Below the pieces are notes generated by a model, which was not told where the DNA came from, made no database searches, and was given only the letters and a program-made list of their open reading frames with translations. From CALAED01 sp036378315 (lineage in GTDB: Bacteria > Actinomycetota > Actinomycetes > Streptosporangiales > Streptosporangiaceae), in assembly GCA_036378315.1 (NCBI GenBank), contig DASUWU010000087.1, forward strand, positions 41,034 through 105,033: DNA of 64,000 bases. Reading direction: 5' to 3'. The translations under genes were made by a program, and so were the position numbers. This document shows positions 34,201 to 42,662 of the stretch, piece by piece. How positions within the stretch are numbered: position 1 is the stretch's first letter; each line of letters begins with the position of its first letter.

Positions 34201-34392
34201 GAGGGCGAAGCGCCAGCCCTGGTCGAAGTCCTGGCTGCGCACGTCGCTTCGCGCGTTACTCAGCACGTCACTCCGTAGATCGTGCGCGCCCGGCCGGGTC
34301 GGCGTCGCCTGGGCGCGGGCGGCGCCGAGCGCGAGTGCGCAGGCCGAAGCGGCCGCGACGGCAAGGACTCTGTTGAGCAGTGGTCCGAACAT
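31258..34392 (-). CDS. Secreted glycoside hydrolase family 2 enzyme (beta-galactosidase/beta-mannosidase type)
   Basis: About 1044 residues. Signal peptide MFGPLLNRVLAVAAASACALALGAARA, then the GH2 sugar-binding domain (NLPHDWSIE, WYRKTFTLP), immunoglobulin-like domain, barrel with acid/base Glu in VVLWSIGNEIPDS and a probable nucleophile Glu in FFFESESSSETSTRG. Further beta domains and a C-terminal discoidin-like carbohydrate-binding part (STSTGWSNFYNKSATALLPAIS...SRIRLDMTSPAPG) follow. ATG chosen after GAGGGACC. Divergent from the alpha-mannosidase gene, so both may serve one glycan. Confidence 0.9.
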   Translation of the reverse strand: MFGPLLNRVLAVAAASACALALGAARAQATPTRPGAHDLRSDVLSNARSDVRSQDFDQGWRFALANPDGITDPTGAFADAAQPGFDDSGWRRVNLPHDWSIELNPTATGTTNSGTGFLQGGLGWYRKTFTLPRSMAGKQISVEFDGVYMDSYVYVNGQLAGNHPYGYTGFDIDITKLAHTDGTTPNVIAVKVRNQLPSSRWYSGSGIYRNVHLVVTDPVHVARHGVFVTTPDLEHTYPAGYATVHVETSVAGAAPGPVDVVSTISDARGRTVAARTAKVAAGGDQAAGDIRLDHPVLWSTNHPYLYTLRTDVSAGGRRVDTTTTTFGVRWFRFDPDGGFSLNGTPMKLHGVDLHHDLGALGSAINSDALVRQMTIMKSMGVNAFRTSHNPPSPEMIDVCQRLGIVMMVEAFDTWRTPKVRFDYGRFFDANSDSDVKEMVNAAKNSPAVVLWSIGNEIPDSTNVSVGVPIAKRLIADVRSIDTTRPIVMGSDKYRGVPATGSAQDQILNLLDGMGLNYNTAGSVDALHAKYPTKFFFESESSSETSTRGVYQDPDQLNTGENYTPGKRGTSSYDNNLASWTMSGEYGLKKDRDRTYFAGQFLWSGIDYIGEPTPYNVFPVKASFFGAVDTAGFPKDMYWLFRSQWTAEPMVHLLPMNWTDHRSGEPVQVWAYANVDTVELFLNGKSLGVRRFDRKTTTDGRRYLETTEATHDDKTVTSGPFPGSYTSPNGSAGKLHLAWTVPFTPGTLVAKASRDGRVVATDELKTAGAPAALRLTPDKRVIAADGRSLSFVTVDVVDARGVTVPGATNAIDFRVGGGALAGLDNGREESAENYKASSRQAWAGKALAIVQSGGRPGRITITATSPGLRGGSATIAATAAPGAAVAPADPYHPPAPPPVPEAAADASYSGAPQTVPAAMLDGSTSTGWSNFYNKSATALLPAISLAHPAEWVSVAVPAGGPVGRLQAFFTIDGGNAMPASIAVGYWDGRAFVPVRNLRVDRATASNEATTLTFDPVRTSRIRLDMTSPAPGTSTGFMRIAELKVG

Positions 34393-34456
34393 GGTCCCTC
34401 GCCGCCCGTCACTCGACATTAACCAACAGAAAGCAGCAAGATCGAACAGCCTCGTT

Positions 34457-34485
34457 ATCGTCCGCCCAGACCACGGGGCTGTCAA
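34457..34485 (-). promoter_or_regulatory. Putative promoter of the GH2 gene
   Basis: On the minus strand TTGACA (34480-34485), a 17-bp spacer and GACGAT (34457-34462), about 65 nt before the start codon. This lies in the 157-bp gap shared with the divergent GH38 gene. No LacI-type palindrome was seen here. Confidence 0.4.
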
Positions 34486-34549
34486 TGGGCGGGCGGGATT
34501 TGCCATCCTTGCGGGGGCGAGGCGGGAAGCGACCGATCGAGGTGCCTGA

Positions 34550-37500
34550 GTGTCGATGCGGATCACGGCCATCGCGGCCACCGACCTGTTCGTCGGGCCG
34601 CCCCAGCACCCGTACCAGGTGGTGCGGGTGACCGTCGCCGGCCCGGCGACCGGCCCGCTCCGCGTACGGATCGAGGGGCCGGCGGTGACGACCCCGGAAC
34701 CCGAGACCGTCCCGGGCCCGGCCGCCGGCGAGGAGCGCACCGTCGAGGTCGGCGTCGCCGTGGCCGCGCCGGCCGCCGAGGGTTCGGCCCGCCGCGTCAC
34801 CGCGATCGCGGAGACCGACGGCGAGCGGGCCACCGCCGAAGGCGAGGTGGAGGTGGCGGCCACCGGCTGGACGATGTGGATGGTCTCGCACTTCCACTAC
34901 GACCCTGTGTGGTGGAACACCCAGGCCGGGTTCACCGAGACCTGGTACGACCTGCCGGCCGCCGACGAGCTGCGTCCGCCCGTCGTCAAGACCGCCTTCG
35001 ACCTCGTCCGCGCCCACCTCGACGCGGCCAGGCACGACCCCGACTACGCCTTCGTGCTGGCCGAGCTCGACTATCTCAAGCCGCACTGGGACGCCCATCC
35101 CGAAGACCGGGCCGACCTGCGCCGCTTCCTCAGCGAGGGCCGGGTCGAGCTGGTCGGCGGCAACTACAACGAGGCGAACACGAACCTCACCGACCCCGAG
35201 TCCACGATCCGCAACGCGGTCTACGGCATCGGCTACCAGCGCGACGTGCTGGGCGGCGACCCCAGGTCGGCCTGGATGCTCGACGTCTTCGGGCACGACC
35301 CCGCCTATCCGGGCCTGATGGCAGACGCCGGGCTCGACTCCAGCGCCTGGGCGCGCGGCCCGTTCCACATGTGGGGCCCGAACCGGCACGTCGGCGACAA
35401 CCGCCGCATGCAGTTCCCCAGCGAGTTCGAATGGATCTCGCCGACCGGCCGCGGGCTGCTGACCAGCTACATGGCCAACCACTACGGCGCCGGATGGGAG
35501 ATCGAGGACCAGGCCACGACGCTGGACGCGGCCATGGCGGCGGCGTACCGGCAGTTCGGCGAGCTCAAGCCGGTGGCGGCCACGCGCAACGTGCTGCTGC
35601 CGGTCGGTGCCGACCACGTCGTGCCGTCCCGCTGGTGCACCGAGATCCACCGCGCCTGGCCGAAACGCTACGTCTGGCCACGGTTCCGCACCGGGCTCCC
35701 CCGCGACTTCTTCGCCGCCGTGCGGGCCGAGACCACCGGGCGCGGCCGCGCGGCCAGCCCGCAGACCCGGGACATGAACCCGGTCTACACCGGCTGCGAC
35801 GTGTCGTACATCGACACCAAGCAGGCCCAGCGCGCCGCCGAGGTGGCCGTGCTGGACGGCGAACGGCTGACCACCCTGGCGGCGTTGCTCGACCGGGCCC
35901 GGTATCCGAGCGAGGCGCTGGACCGGGCGTGGCGGCTGCTGGCGTTCGGCGCGCACCATGACGCGATCACCGGCAGCGAGTCCGACCAGGTCTACCTCGA
36001 CCTGCTCGGCGGCTGGCGCGAGGCCTACGAGCTCGGCACGTCGGTGCGGGACGACGCGATCCGGCGCATCGCCGCGCTGGCCGACACCGGCGCCGGCACC
36101 GGCACCGACATCGACACCGGCACCGGCCGGCCCGTCGTCGCCGTCAACACGCTGTCCTGGACCCGCGACGGCATCACGACGGTACGGCTCGCCTACCCGC
36201 GCGGTGCGACGACCGGTGTCGAGGTGCGCGACGACGCGGGCGCTCCGGTGCCGGCCGTCGCCGAGGGCCTGCGGCGGCACGGAGACGGCAGCCTCCGGCT
36301 GATCACCCTGACCTTCCTCGCCCGGGCGGTCCCGGCGCTCGGATACCGGGTCTACCAGGTGGCGGACGCCGCCGCCCCGCCGCCGGGCTGGACCCCCATG
36401 GACGGCGCGGCGGCGCGGAACCGCGCCTTCCGGATCGAGGCCGATCCCGCGCGCGGCGGCGCGCTGTCCCGGATCGTCGACCTGCGCACCGGGCGAGATC
36501 TGCTGCGGGCCGGCGGGCTCGGCGCCGAACTCGTGCTGCAGGAGGAGTACGCGACCCATCCCGTCTGGGGCGAGGGGCCGTGGCACCTGCTGCCCAAGGG
36601 CGCGGGCCGCGGCACCGGCGCGGCGCCGGCCGCGTCCGTCCGCGCCGAGCGCTGCCCGATCGGCCGCCGCGTCGTCGCCGAGTCGCGGCTGGCCGACCTG
36701 CGGATCACACAGGAGTTCCTGCTGTGGGACGGCGTCGACCGGATCGACGTCCTGGCGCACGTGGACGGGTCGATCGGGCAGGACCACCTGCTGCGGGTCA
36801 GGTTCGCCGCCGCCCTGCCCGGCGCCAAGCCGGTCGCCGAGGTCGGGTTCGCCGCGATCGGCCGGTCATTCGGCTTCCCCGAGTCCGACGCCGGACCGCA
36901 TCTCTGGACGCTGGAGGCGCCCGCGCACCGCTGGGCCGGGCTCAGCGCGCCCGTCAGGCTCGCCCTGCCGGGCGGCCGGCGGCACGCGGTCGGGGTCGCC
37001 GAGGTGGTCGCACCGGACGGCGGCACCGGCGCGCACGCCGCGGAGATCCGGGCGCTGGTCGCCGCGCTGGCGAGGCAGGGCGTGACCGCCACCTGCACCG
37101 CCCCCGACGGGCCGCGGTACGGGGCGCTCGACGTGGACTCCAACCTCCCTGACCTGCGGATCGTGCTGGGCGCCGGCAACGCGTTCGCCGCCGAGGTGCT
37201 GGCCGCGGCGGGACCCGAGCACGGCGCCGCGCTGGCCAGGCACGGCCGGGTGCTCGTGCCGCCGGCGCGCCCGGCGGCGGCGACCTGGGTGCCGGGCGCC
37301 GACCTGCGCGGGCCGCGCGACCTGCCCGTCCTCATCATCGATGTCGCCCGGGGCGGCGCCGCGGACGGTGCGGGCCTGGCGGCGGCGATCGGCGCGCTGA
37401 CCGACGATCTGGCCGACGCGACGATCGAGGTGCCGTACGGATCGACGCCCGAGGCGGCGGACGACTACTCGATCGGCCTGCTCAACCAGGGCACGCCCAG

Positions 37501-38854
37501 CTTCGTCGCGACGGCGGACGGCACGCTCTACCTGTCGCTGATGAGGTCCTGCAGCGCCTGGCCGTGCGGGGTCTGGCTGGACGGGGAGCGGCGCACGGCG
37601 CCGGACGGCTCCAGCTTCGCCTGGCAGCACTGGACGCACACCTTCTCCTACAGCCTCGTCGCCGGGCCCGGCGACTGGCGCGACGCCGGTTTCGTCCGGG
37701 CCGGCGCCGAGTACAACCACGCCGTGCTGGCCGCCGCGGCCGATCCGCACCCCGGCCCGCTGCCGCCCCGCGCGAGCCTGGCGTCGGTGGAGCCGCCGGA
37801 CGTCATCCTCAGCGCTCTCAAGCCGCGCGGGAACCCGATGGCGGCGCAGCGGCCCGGCGACGCCGACCCGGCGGCCGGCCTCACGCTGCGGCTGTACGAA
37901 TCGGCCGGGCGGCCGGCCGCCGCCCGCGTCCGCCTGTTCACCGGTCTCGCCGATCCGCTGGTCAGCACGGCCGTCGAGGACGATCCGCCGGCCGCAGCGG
38001 CGGGCCAGCGTCCCCGGGTGACCGAGGACGCGACGGTGGAGGTCGACCTCGGCCCGGCCGACGTGCGCACCATCGCCGCCCGCCCGCGAGCCGCCACGCC
38101 CGTGCGCGATCGTGCGGCGGTTTCCGGCGCCGAGGAGCCGGTGTTCACCCGCTACTGGCTGCACAACACGGGCCCGGCGCCCCTCGGATCCCTGCCGGTC
38201 GCCGTGCACCTGTCCCCCGCCTCCGCGCGGCTGGCCGGCCCGGGGGACGGCACCGATGTCGTCATCACCGTCGCCTGCTCCGGTTCGCCGGCCGCCGGGC
38301 GGATCGAGCTGGACCTGCCGGCCGGGCTCTCGGCCGCGGCGCCGCCACTCGACTACGACCTCGCCGCCGGCGGACACGCCGCGTTCACTGTCCCGCTGCG
38401 CGCGGACGGCATCGCCGCCGGCACGTACTTCGTCGCGGCTCGCATCCGCGACGGGCTCGGCCAGATCATCGAGGACGTCGTCGCGGTCACCGTCGGACCC
38501 GCCGATGGCGACGCGCGGTGGCTCGACGTCGAGTACGGGCCCGACGTGCTGGCGCTGGCCCCCGGCCGACAAGGCGAACTGGTGCTGCACGCGCGCAACC
38601 TGACCGGCGGGGAGGTCAGAGGCGAGGCACTGCTGCTCAGCCCGTACGGCACGTGGGGAACCGACGTCCACATCACCCCGCGGGCGCGGGGATTCGCCGT
38701 CGCACCCGGCTCCGCTGCCGAACTGCGCTACGACGTGGCCGCAGCGGCGACGGCCCGACCCGGCGCCCACTGGTGGGCCCTGGCCAAAGTGGCCGCCTTC
38801 GGCCGCCTCCACTACACGCGCGCCGTCCCCATCGAGATCATCGTAGATCCTTAG
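34550..38854 (+). CDS. Glycoside hydrolase family 38 alpha-mannosidase with NEW3-like domain
   Basis: 1434 residues, no signal peptide. After an N-terminal beta domain the GH38 core starts with MVSHFHYDPVWWNTQ (zinc His/Asp), has the nucleophile Asp in WMLDVFGHDPAYPG and HHDAITGSESDQ. Long beta-rich C-terminal domains follow, including a NEW3-like segment (VVITVACSGSPAAGRIELDLPAG...GTYFVAARIRDGLGQIIEDVVAVTVG). Longer than typical bacterial GH38 enzymes (~850-1050). It cleaves alpha-mannosides from mannans or glycoprotein glycans. GTG start; ATG two codons later is equally possible. Confidence 0.92.
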   Translation: MSMRITAIAATDLFVGPPQHPYQVVRVTVAGPATGPLRVRIEGPAVTTPEPETVPGPAAGEERTVEVGVAVAAPAAEGSARRVTAIAETDGERATAEGEVEVAATGWTMWMVSHFHYDPVWWNTQAGFTETWYDLPAADELRPPVVKTAFDLVRAHLDAARHDPDYAFVLAELDYLKPHWDAHPEDRADLRRFLSEGRVELVGGNYNEANTNLTDPESTIRNAVYGIGYQRDVLGGDPRSAWMLDVFGHDPAYPGLMADAGLDSSAWARGPFHMWGPNRHVGDNRRMQFPSEFEWISPTGRGLLTSYMANHYGAGWEIEDQATTLDAAMAAAYRQFGELKPVAATRNVLLPVGADHVVPSRWCTEIHRAWPKRYVWPRFRTGLPRDFFAAVRAETTGRGRAASPQTRDMNPVYTGCDVSYIDTKQAQRAAEVAVLDGERLTTLAALLDRARYPSEALDRAWRLLAFGAHHDAITGSESDQVYLDLLGGWREAYELGTSVRDDAIRRIAALADTGAGTGTDIDTGTGRPVVAVNTLSWTRDGITTVRLAYPRGATTGVEVRDDAGAPVPAVAEGLRRHGDGSLRLITLTFLARAVPALGYRVYQVADAAAPPPGWTPMDGAAARNRAFRIEADPARGGALSRIVDLRTGRDLLRAGGLGAELVLQEEYATHPVWGEGPWHLLPKGAGRGTGAAPAASVRAERCPIGRRVVAESRLADLRITQEFLLWDGVDRIDVLAHVDGSIGQDHLLRVRFAAALPGAKPVAEVGFAAIGRSFGFPESDAGPHLWTLEAPAHRWAGLSAPVRLALPGGRRHAVGVAEVVAPDGGTGAHAAEIRALVAALARQGVTATCTAPDGPRYGALDVDSNLPDLRIVLGAGNAFAAEVLAAAGPEHGAALARHGRVLVPPARPAAATWVPGADLRGPRDLPVLIIDVARGGAADGAGLAAAIGALTDDLADATIEVPYGSTPEAADDYSIGLLNQGTPSFVATADGTLYLSLMRSCSAWPCGVWLDGERRTAPDGSSFAWQHWTHTFSYSLVAGPGDWRDAGFVRAGAEYNHAVLAAAADPHPGPLPPRASLASVEPPDVILSALKPRGNPMAAQRPGDADPAAGLTLRLYESAGRPAAARVRLFTGLADPLVSTAVEDDPPAAAAGQRPRVTEDATVEVDLGPADVRTIAARPRAATPVRDRAAVSGAEEPVFTRYWLHNTGPAPLGSLPVAVHLSPASARLAGPGDGTDVVITVACSGSPAAGRIELDLPAGLSAAAPPLDYDLAAGGHAAFTVPLRADGIAAGTYFVAARIRDGLGQIIEDVVAVTVGPADGDARWLDVEYGPDVLALAPGRQGELVLHARNLTGGEVRGEALLLSPYGTWGTDVHITPRARGFAVAPGSAAELRYDVAAAATARPGAHWWALAKVAAFGRLHYTRAVPIEIIVDP

Positions 38855-39069
38855 GCTTTTCTCTTAGGCATCTGGAACGCCGTGGAGCAGTCGGTTCCGA
38901 TCACCCCGTCAGGGAAGTGATCCGAACAGGGGAAACCCGGAGGACCAGGCCAAAGATGGTTCTTCCAAGCCCGGATGTTCTACGATGAGACTTCGCCGCC
39001 AAAATGCGGCCAGCCACTGATATTTGTGTCGTCGATCCCTTCGCGGACCAGCGCTCGAGGAGGCCGAAG
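38855..39069 (+). other. Leader region of the CHAT-STAND operon
   Basis: 215 bp between the GH38 stop and the preferred TTG start. Base composition drops here relative to the GH38 gene. TACGAT is a possible -10 but no matching -35 was found. An ATG at 39004 is in frame and open but lacks a ribosome site, and the residues it would add resemble no CHAT N-terminus. Confidence 0.4.
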
Positions 39070-39072
39070 TTG
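39057..39072 (+). promoter_or_regulatory. Ribosome site deciding a TTG start
   Basis: GAGGAGG lies 6 nt before an in-frame TTG at 39070. Other starts are ATG 39004 (no site), GTG 39082 and ATG 39088 (site too far). TTG is the best-supported start and implies low, controlled translation of the first gene of the operon. Confidence 0.55.
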
Positions 39073-41784
39073 GCTGCCCCGGTGACGATGACCGAGGTAC
39101 TTGCCGCGAGTAAGGCTCCGCTGCGGTTGCTCCTCGTTACACCATCACCGGTCAATGATCCTGGGCGGCTCCATCCCGAAGCCGAGTTGGCCGCCGTCAA
39201 TACCGCACTGGAGCAGGCCGGCGTGCCCATCGACGTCGTACGCCTCAATCCTCCTACCGTCAGCAATCTCAGAAGAGCCATCGTCACCGGAAAATTCGAC
39301 ATCGTACATATCGCCGCGCATTGCGGCGACGGGATCGAATTCGAAGATGAGGAAGGCATGGCGATAACCGTCAGCGAAGACGACTTCGCCGATCTTTTCG
39401 TCACCGACCACGGCAGCTTAGTCGTGCTGAACGGGTGTTCGACGGAACGCCTCGCCGACCGCCTCGCCCATGCGGCTCCCGAAACAACGACCCTGTCGCT
39501 GGCCGGGGACATCGGCCGCCGCGACGCGCTGCGTGCCGTCGATGAGATCTACGGATTGCTGTTCACCCCGGCCACAGCGGCGCATATCGCCCACGTCACG
39601 TCCCAGGCCGTGCTCCGGCACCGGATGGCCGCGCACACCGGCCCGCCGATCCAGGCGCGCGGCCCTCGGGCGAACTCATCGCTTTTCACTGTGGGTCTCG
39701 GGACCGGGCGGCCCACCTACTATTCGTGTGCACCGCCGGCGAACATGCCGCCGCAGCATCGGCCGATGATCGACCGGGCGGCGGAGCTGCGGGAGCTGCA
39801 CCGCCTCCTCTTCGACGATGTGAGCAGCCCCTATACCGGCCTGGTCGGGATACCGGGGACCGGCAAGACCACGCTGGTCCGGGCGGGCGCCATGCGCTAT
39901 GGATGGCGTTTCCGGGATGGAATTGGATATTTCTCGATGCGGCGGGGATTCGCGCCGTCGAATCTGGCCGAGGTCTTCGGCTGGCCCCGTACGGATGATC
40001 CGGTGACCGTACAAGATGCCGCCGGACGCCTGTCACGCGGCACGCATCTGCTGATCCTGGATGATATGGACGACGCGCCGGAGTCGACGATCGTCGAGGT
40101 CACCGGACTGTTGAACGCCTGGGACACCAGCCTCGGCGGCAGAGCCATTCTCGTCTTTTACTCGCATCGGCCGGAGTTTCAGTCCATCATAAGGGCCAAC
40201 TGGATGACCGTACCGAAGCTTCCAGCGGATGCGTCCCGCGAGTTGATGGTGGCCTGTTTGGGAGGAGAGGACAAGGCCCGGCTGGCCGTGGGGACCGAGC
40301 ACCAATTGTCCGAAGCATCGGAGTTGTGCATGGGACACCCGAAAACGATCGAACATGCCGCGTCCTTGCTGCAGCTCGGACAGCGCTGGCCTGATATGCG
40401 GCGGGATTTTGGACGATTCGGTGACGAGGGGCCACTCGCGGTGAACGACGAGATGCTTGGCCGGGTGATCGGCCTGCTGGAGAGACGCGCGCCGGCGGTT
40501 CGTGACCTCCTCACGGCCTGGTACGTCATCGAGGACAGCGCCCGAGAATCGATATGGCGCACTCTGGCGGGCGCCACCGGCGACCGTGAAAGAACCATGA
40601 AGAACATGCTCGATGCCGCCCTCAGGGAGCTGGACGGCGCCGCGTTGATTGACCGCTACCCGGACGGCGGTGATGTTCGCTGCGTCATGCATTCGCTGTT
40701 GGTAGACCATCTACGGCGGCGCCATGCGGCCGAGTTGTCGGAGGAGAAAATGCGCGAACTTGTGCGGGCCCAACTTGCCGAGCAGACCCGGCTGGCCGCC
40801 GAACAATACCCAACAGAAGAGTCCGGCAACGTCCGCCGTGCCCTTCAGGTTGCTGAGAATTTAGGGCTCTGGCAGGACATCCTGTCCTACTGCGACGCCG
40901 TCGTCGGCCACCAAAGCCTGCCGATTGTCCGCCGCGGCCCGTGGCCCATGGCTCGCGATCTATTGGAAACGGCGGTCCACGCGGCGGCGCAATGTGCCGA
41001 CCAGGAACAAGAGGCCCGTTTTCTTGTCATCCGAGGCATGGTCGAATACCGGCTGGCCGCGTTCGATGTCGCGGCGGCCGCCTACCGGCAGGCCGCGGGC
41101 CTCGCGACCGCGGCACAGGCTGCCGAGTTGCGCATGCAGGCCCTTCGCGGCATCGGCCAGGTGCGGTATCGAATCGGGGACATCGACGGGGCCCAGCAGG
41201 TCTACGAGGATGCCCGGCGGCTGGCCGCCGACGAGGAGGCCGCTGCCGACATCGACCACCAGCTCGCCAAGATCCTTTACCGGAAGAACCGCCTCGAGAT
41301 GGCCCGCAAGACGCTGCTGAAGGTGCGCGCCGCCCGCACGCGTCCCGGACGTGAGCGCGACCTGGCCAAGACGATCCACGAACAGGCCAGGGTGGAACAC
41401 GCCGCCGGACGCGTCGAGGAGGCACAACGGCTCTACGAGGAGGCGCTTCACCTGGAGCGCCAGGTCAACGATCCAGTGATGGAGCAGGCCACGCTGTTCC
41501 AGTTGGCCAAGCTGGCCCTCGGCCGGGGGCGCAAGACCGAGGCTGAACGACTCTTCGCCGCCAGCCGGCGGATCTCGGAGGAACTCGAAGACCAGGTCTG
41601 GATCGTCCATGCCCGCTTCGGTCGGGCGCTCCTGGACTGGGACAGCGGGCACCACGACCGCGCGCTGGCCACGGCCCGCACCGCACTTGAAGAAAGCCGA
41701 GAGCTGCACATCGGGCTCACGGCGGAAATCCAAGAGTGGCTCGACTCGCATACGCAGTCCTCCTCCTCCGACGAAGGCAGCTGA
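39070..41784 (+). CDS. CHAT protease-like / STAND NTPase / TPR protein (conflict system sensor)
   Basis: About 904 residues. The N-terminal CHAT domain, caspase-like, keeps the dyad: His ~84 in VHIAAHCGD and Cys ~123 in VVLNGCST. A STAND/NB-ARC-type NTPase follows with Walker A GIPGTGKTT (~260-268), Walker B LLILDDMDD (~327-335) and winged-helix-like segments. The C-terminal ~300 residues are TPR repeats (FDVAAAAYRQAAGLATAAQ, DIDGAQQVYEDARRLA, RVEEAQRLYEEALHLE). Such proteins sense a ligand through TPRs, oligomerise with NTP and release a protease, as in bacterial and eukaryotic immune receptors. Two in-frame TTA codons (39418, 40861) and low third-position G+C stand out from the neighbours. 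It is the first gene of a six-gene operon; the next starts 1 nt after its stop. Confidence 0.85.
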   Translation: MAAPVTMTEVLAASKAPLRLLLVTPSPVNDPGRLHPEAELAAVNTALEQAGVPIDVVRLNPPTVSNLRRAIVTGKFDIVHIAAHCGDGIEFEDEEGMAITVSEDDFADLFVTDHGSLVVLNGCSTERLADRLAHAAPETTTLSLAGDIGRRDALRAVDEIYGLLFTPATAAHIAHVTSQAVLRHRMAAHTGPPIQARGPRANSSLFTVGLGTGRPTYYSCAPPANMPPQHRPMIDRAAELRELHRLLFDDVSSPYTGLVGIPGTGKTTLVRAGAMRYGWRFRDGIGYFSMRRGFAPSNLAEVFGWPRTDDPVTVQDAAGRLSRGTHLLILDDMDDAPESTIVEVTGLLNAWDTSLGGRAILVFYSHRPEFQSIIRANWMTVPKLPADASRELMVACLGGEDKARLAVGTEHQLSEASELCMGHPKTIEHAASLLQLGQRWPDMRRDFGRFGDEGPLAVNDEMLGRVIGLLERRAPAVRDLLTAWYVIEDSARESIWRTLAGATGDRERTMKNMLDAALRELDGAALIDRYPDGGDVRCVMHSLLVDHLRRRHAAELSEEKMRELVRAQLAEQTRLAAEQYPTEESGNVRRALQVAENLGLWQDILSYCDAVVGHQSLPIVRRGPWPMARDLLETAVHAAAQCADQEQEARFLVIRGMVEYRLAAFDVAAAAYRQAAGLATAAQAAELRMQALRGIGQVRYRIGDIDGAQQVYEDARRLAADEEAAADIDHQLAKILYRKNRLEMARKTLLKVRAARTRPGRERDLAKTIHEQARVEHAAGRVEEAQRLYEEALHLERQVNDPVMEQATLFQLAKLALGRGRKTEAERLFAASRRISEELEDQVWIVHARFGRALLDWDSGHHDRALATARTALEESRELHIGLTAEIQEWLDSHTQSSSSDEGS

Positions 41785-41785
41785 C

Positions 41786-42049
41786 ATGCCGAGCATTGGC
41801 GAATCCATCGCCGCCAAACGACACAAGGCAGCCAGGTATGCCCAGGAGCAACACCGGTTCACGGTCGACCGGATCGATGTCACCATGACCTCAGAACACG
41901 GCGCTCGGAACATCACGTTCCAGGGCGGAGCCTGGTCCTGCACGTGTCCCTTCTTCGCGCTCCACGAAACGTGCAGCCATGTACTTGCTCTAGAGCTGAT
42001 TCTCGATCACCAGGCACGACTGAAGCTGGCCGACCATGGCCGGGAGTAG
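41786..42049 (+). CDS. Small SWIM-type zinc-finger protein
   Basis: 87 residues: a basic helix (ESIAAKRHKAARYAQEQHRFTVDRIDVTMTS) then a SWIM motif CTCPFFALHETCSH (CxC...CxH) that should bind zinc. SWIM modules occur in transposases, helicases and conflict proteins and bind DNA or protein partners. It lies 1 nt after the CHAT-STAND gene and 2 nt before the GCHII-like gene. Function unknown; an adaptor or sensor is plausible. Confidence 0.75.
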   Translation: MPSIGESIAAKRHKAARYAQEQHRFTVDRIDVTMTSEHGARNITFQGGAWSCTCPFFALHETCSHVLALELILDHQARLKLADHGRE

Positions 42050-42051
42050 CG

Positions 42052-42660
42052 ATGCCGATTGCCATCGTCCGTCTGGCGGAACGCCCGCTGACCACGAAGT
42101 TCGGTACCTGGCAGGAAATCCTGTATTACGACGGCCAGGCGGAGAGCATCGCGCTGGTCCACGGCGACGTCGCCCACCAGGAAGACGTGCCCTGCCGAGT
42201 CCACTCCGCATGCGTTTCCGCGCATGTTTTCAACAGCATCGAATGCGACTGCCGGGAACAGATGGCGATCGCCCAAGAACTGATCCAACAGCACGGGCGC
42301 GGCATCGTCATCTGGCTTGACCAAGACGGGCGGGGAAGCGGGCATCTCGCCCTCATGCGGGCCGTCCGCCTGGCGGCGGAGCAGGCTATCCCCCAGACCG
42401 AGGCGTACCGCCGGCTCGGCTACGGCGACGACCGCAGGCGCTACGAGCAGGCGGCGGCGATCCTGGCGAACGTGCAGGTCGCCTCGGTACGACTGTTGAC
42501 CAACAGCACCCACAAACTGCGCGCGCTCGTCCAAAGCGGCGTGACGGTCACCGGGCAGCTGCCGGTCGCCGTCGATCTCGTCACCCATCCGCAGTTACGC
42601 GGATACTACGAAGACAAGGTGGCCCACGGTCACGTGCTCGACGTCTCGCAGGGACCCTGA
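42052..42660 (+). CDS. GTP cyclohydrolase II-like enzyme, variant active site
   Basis: 202 residues without the RibB domain. Zinc ligands Cys54, Cys65 and Cys67 (SACVSAHVFNSIECDC) and the DQDGRGSGH loop are kept; the Asp126-x-Arg128 pair (GDDRR) matches E. coli RibA numbering. The Tyr105 position is Val (LALMRAVRL). In Streptomyces coelicolor a paralog with Met at this site makes the formamidopyrimidine product (FAPy) and not the deformylated one, so FAPy-type output is predicted. An in-frame TTA codon lies at 42595. No other riboflavin genes are near, and the context is a conflict operon. Confidence 0.82.
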   Translation: MPIAIVRLAERPLTTKFGTWQEILYYDGQAESIALVHGDVAHQEDVPCRVHSACVSAHVFNSIECDCREQMAIAQELIQQHGRGIVIWLDQDGRGSGHLALMRAVRLAAEQAIPQTEAYRRLGYGDDRRRYEQAAAILANVQVASVRLLTNSTHKLRALVQSGVTVTGQLPVAVDLVTHPQLRGYYEDKVAHGHVLDVSQGP

Positions 42661-42662
42661 CG

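Noticed and set aside
31219..34278. A 1019-codon open frame on the plus strand opposite the GH2 gene
   Set aside because: Low-complexity translation, no motifs; mirror of the GH2 coding sequence.
42052..42660. Riboflavin biosynthesis RibA
   Set aside because: No other rib genes nearby, no RibB fusion, Tyr105 replaced, and tight linkage to CHAT/caspase genes.
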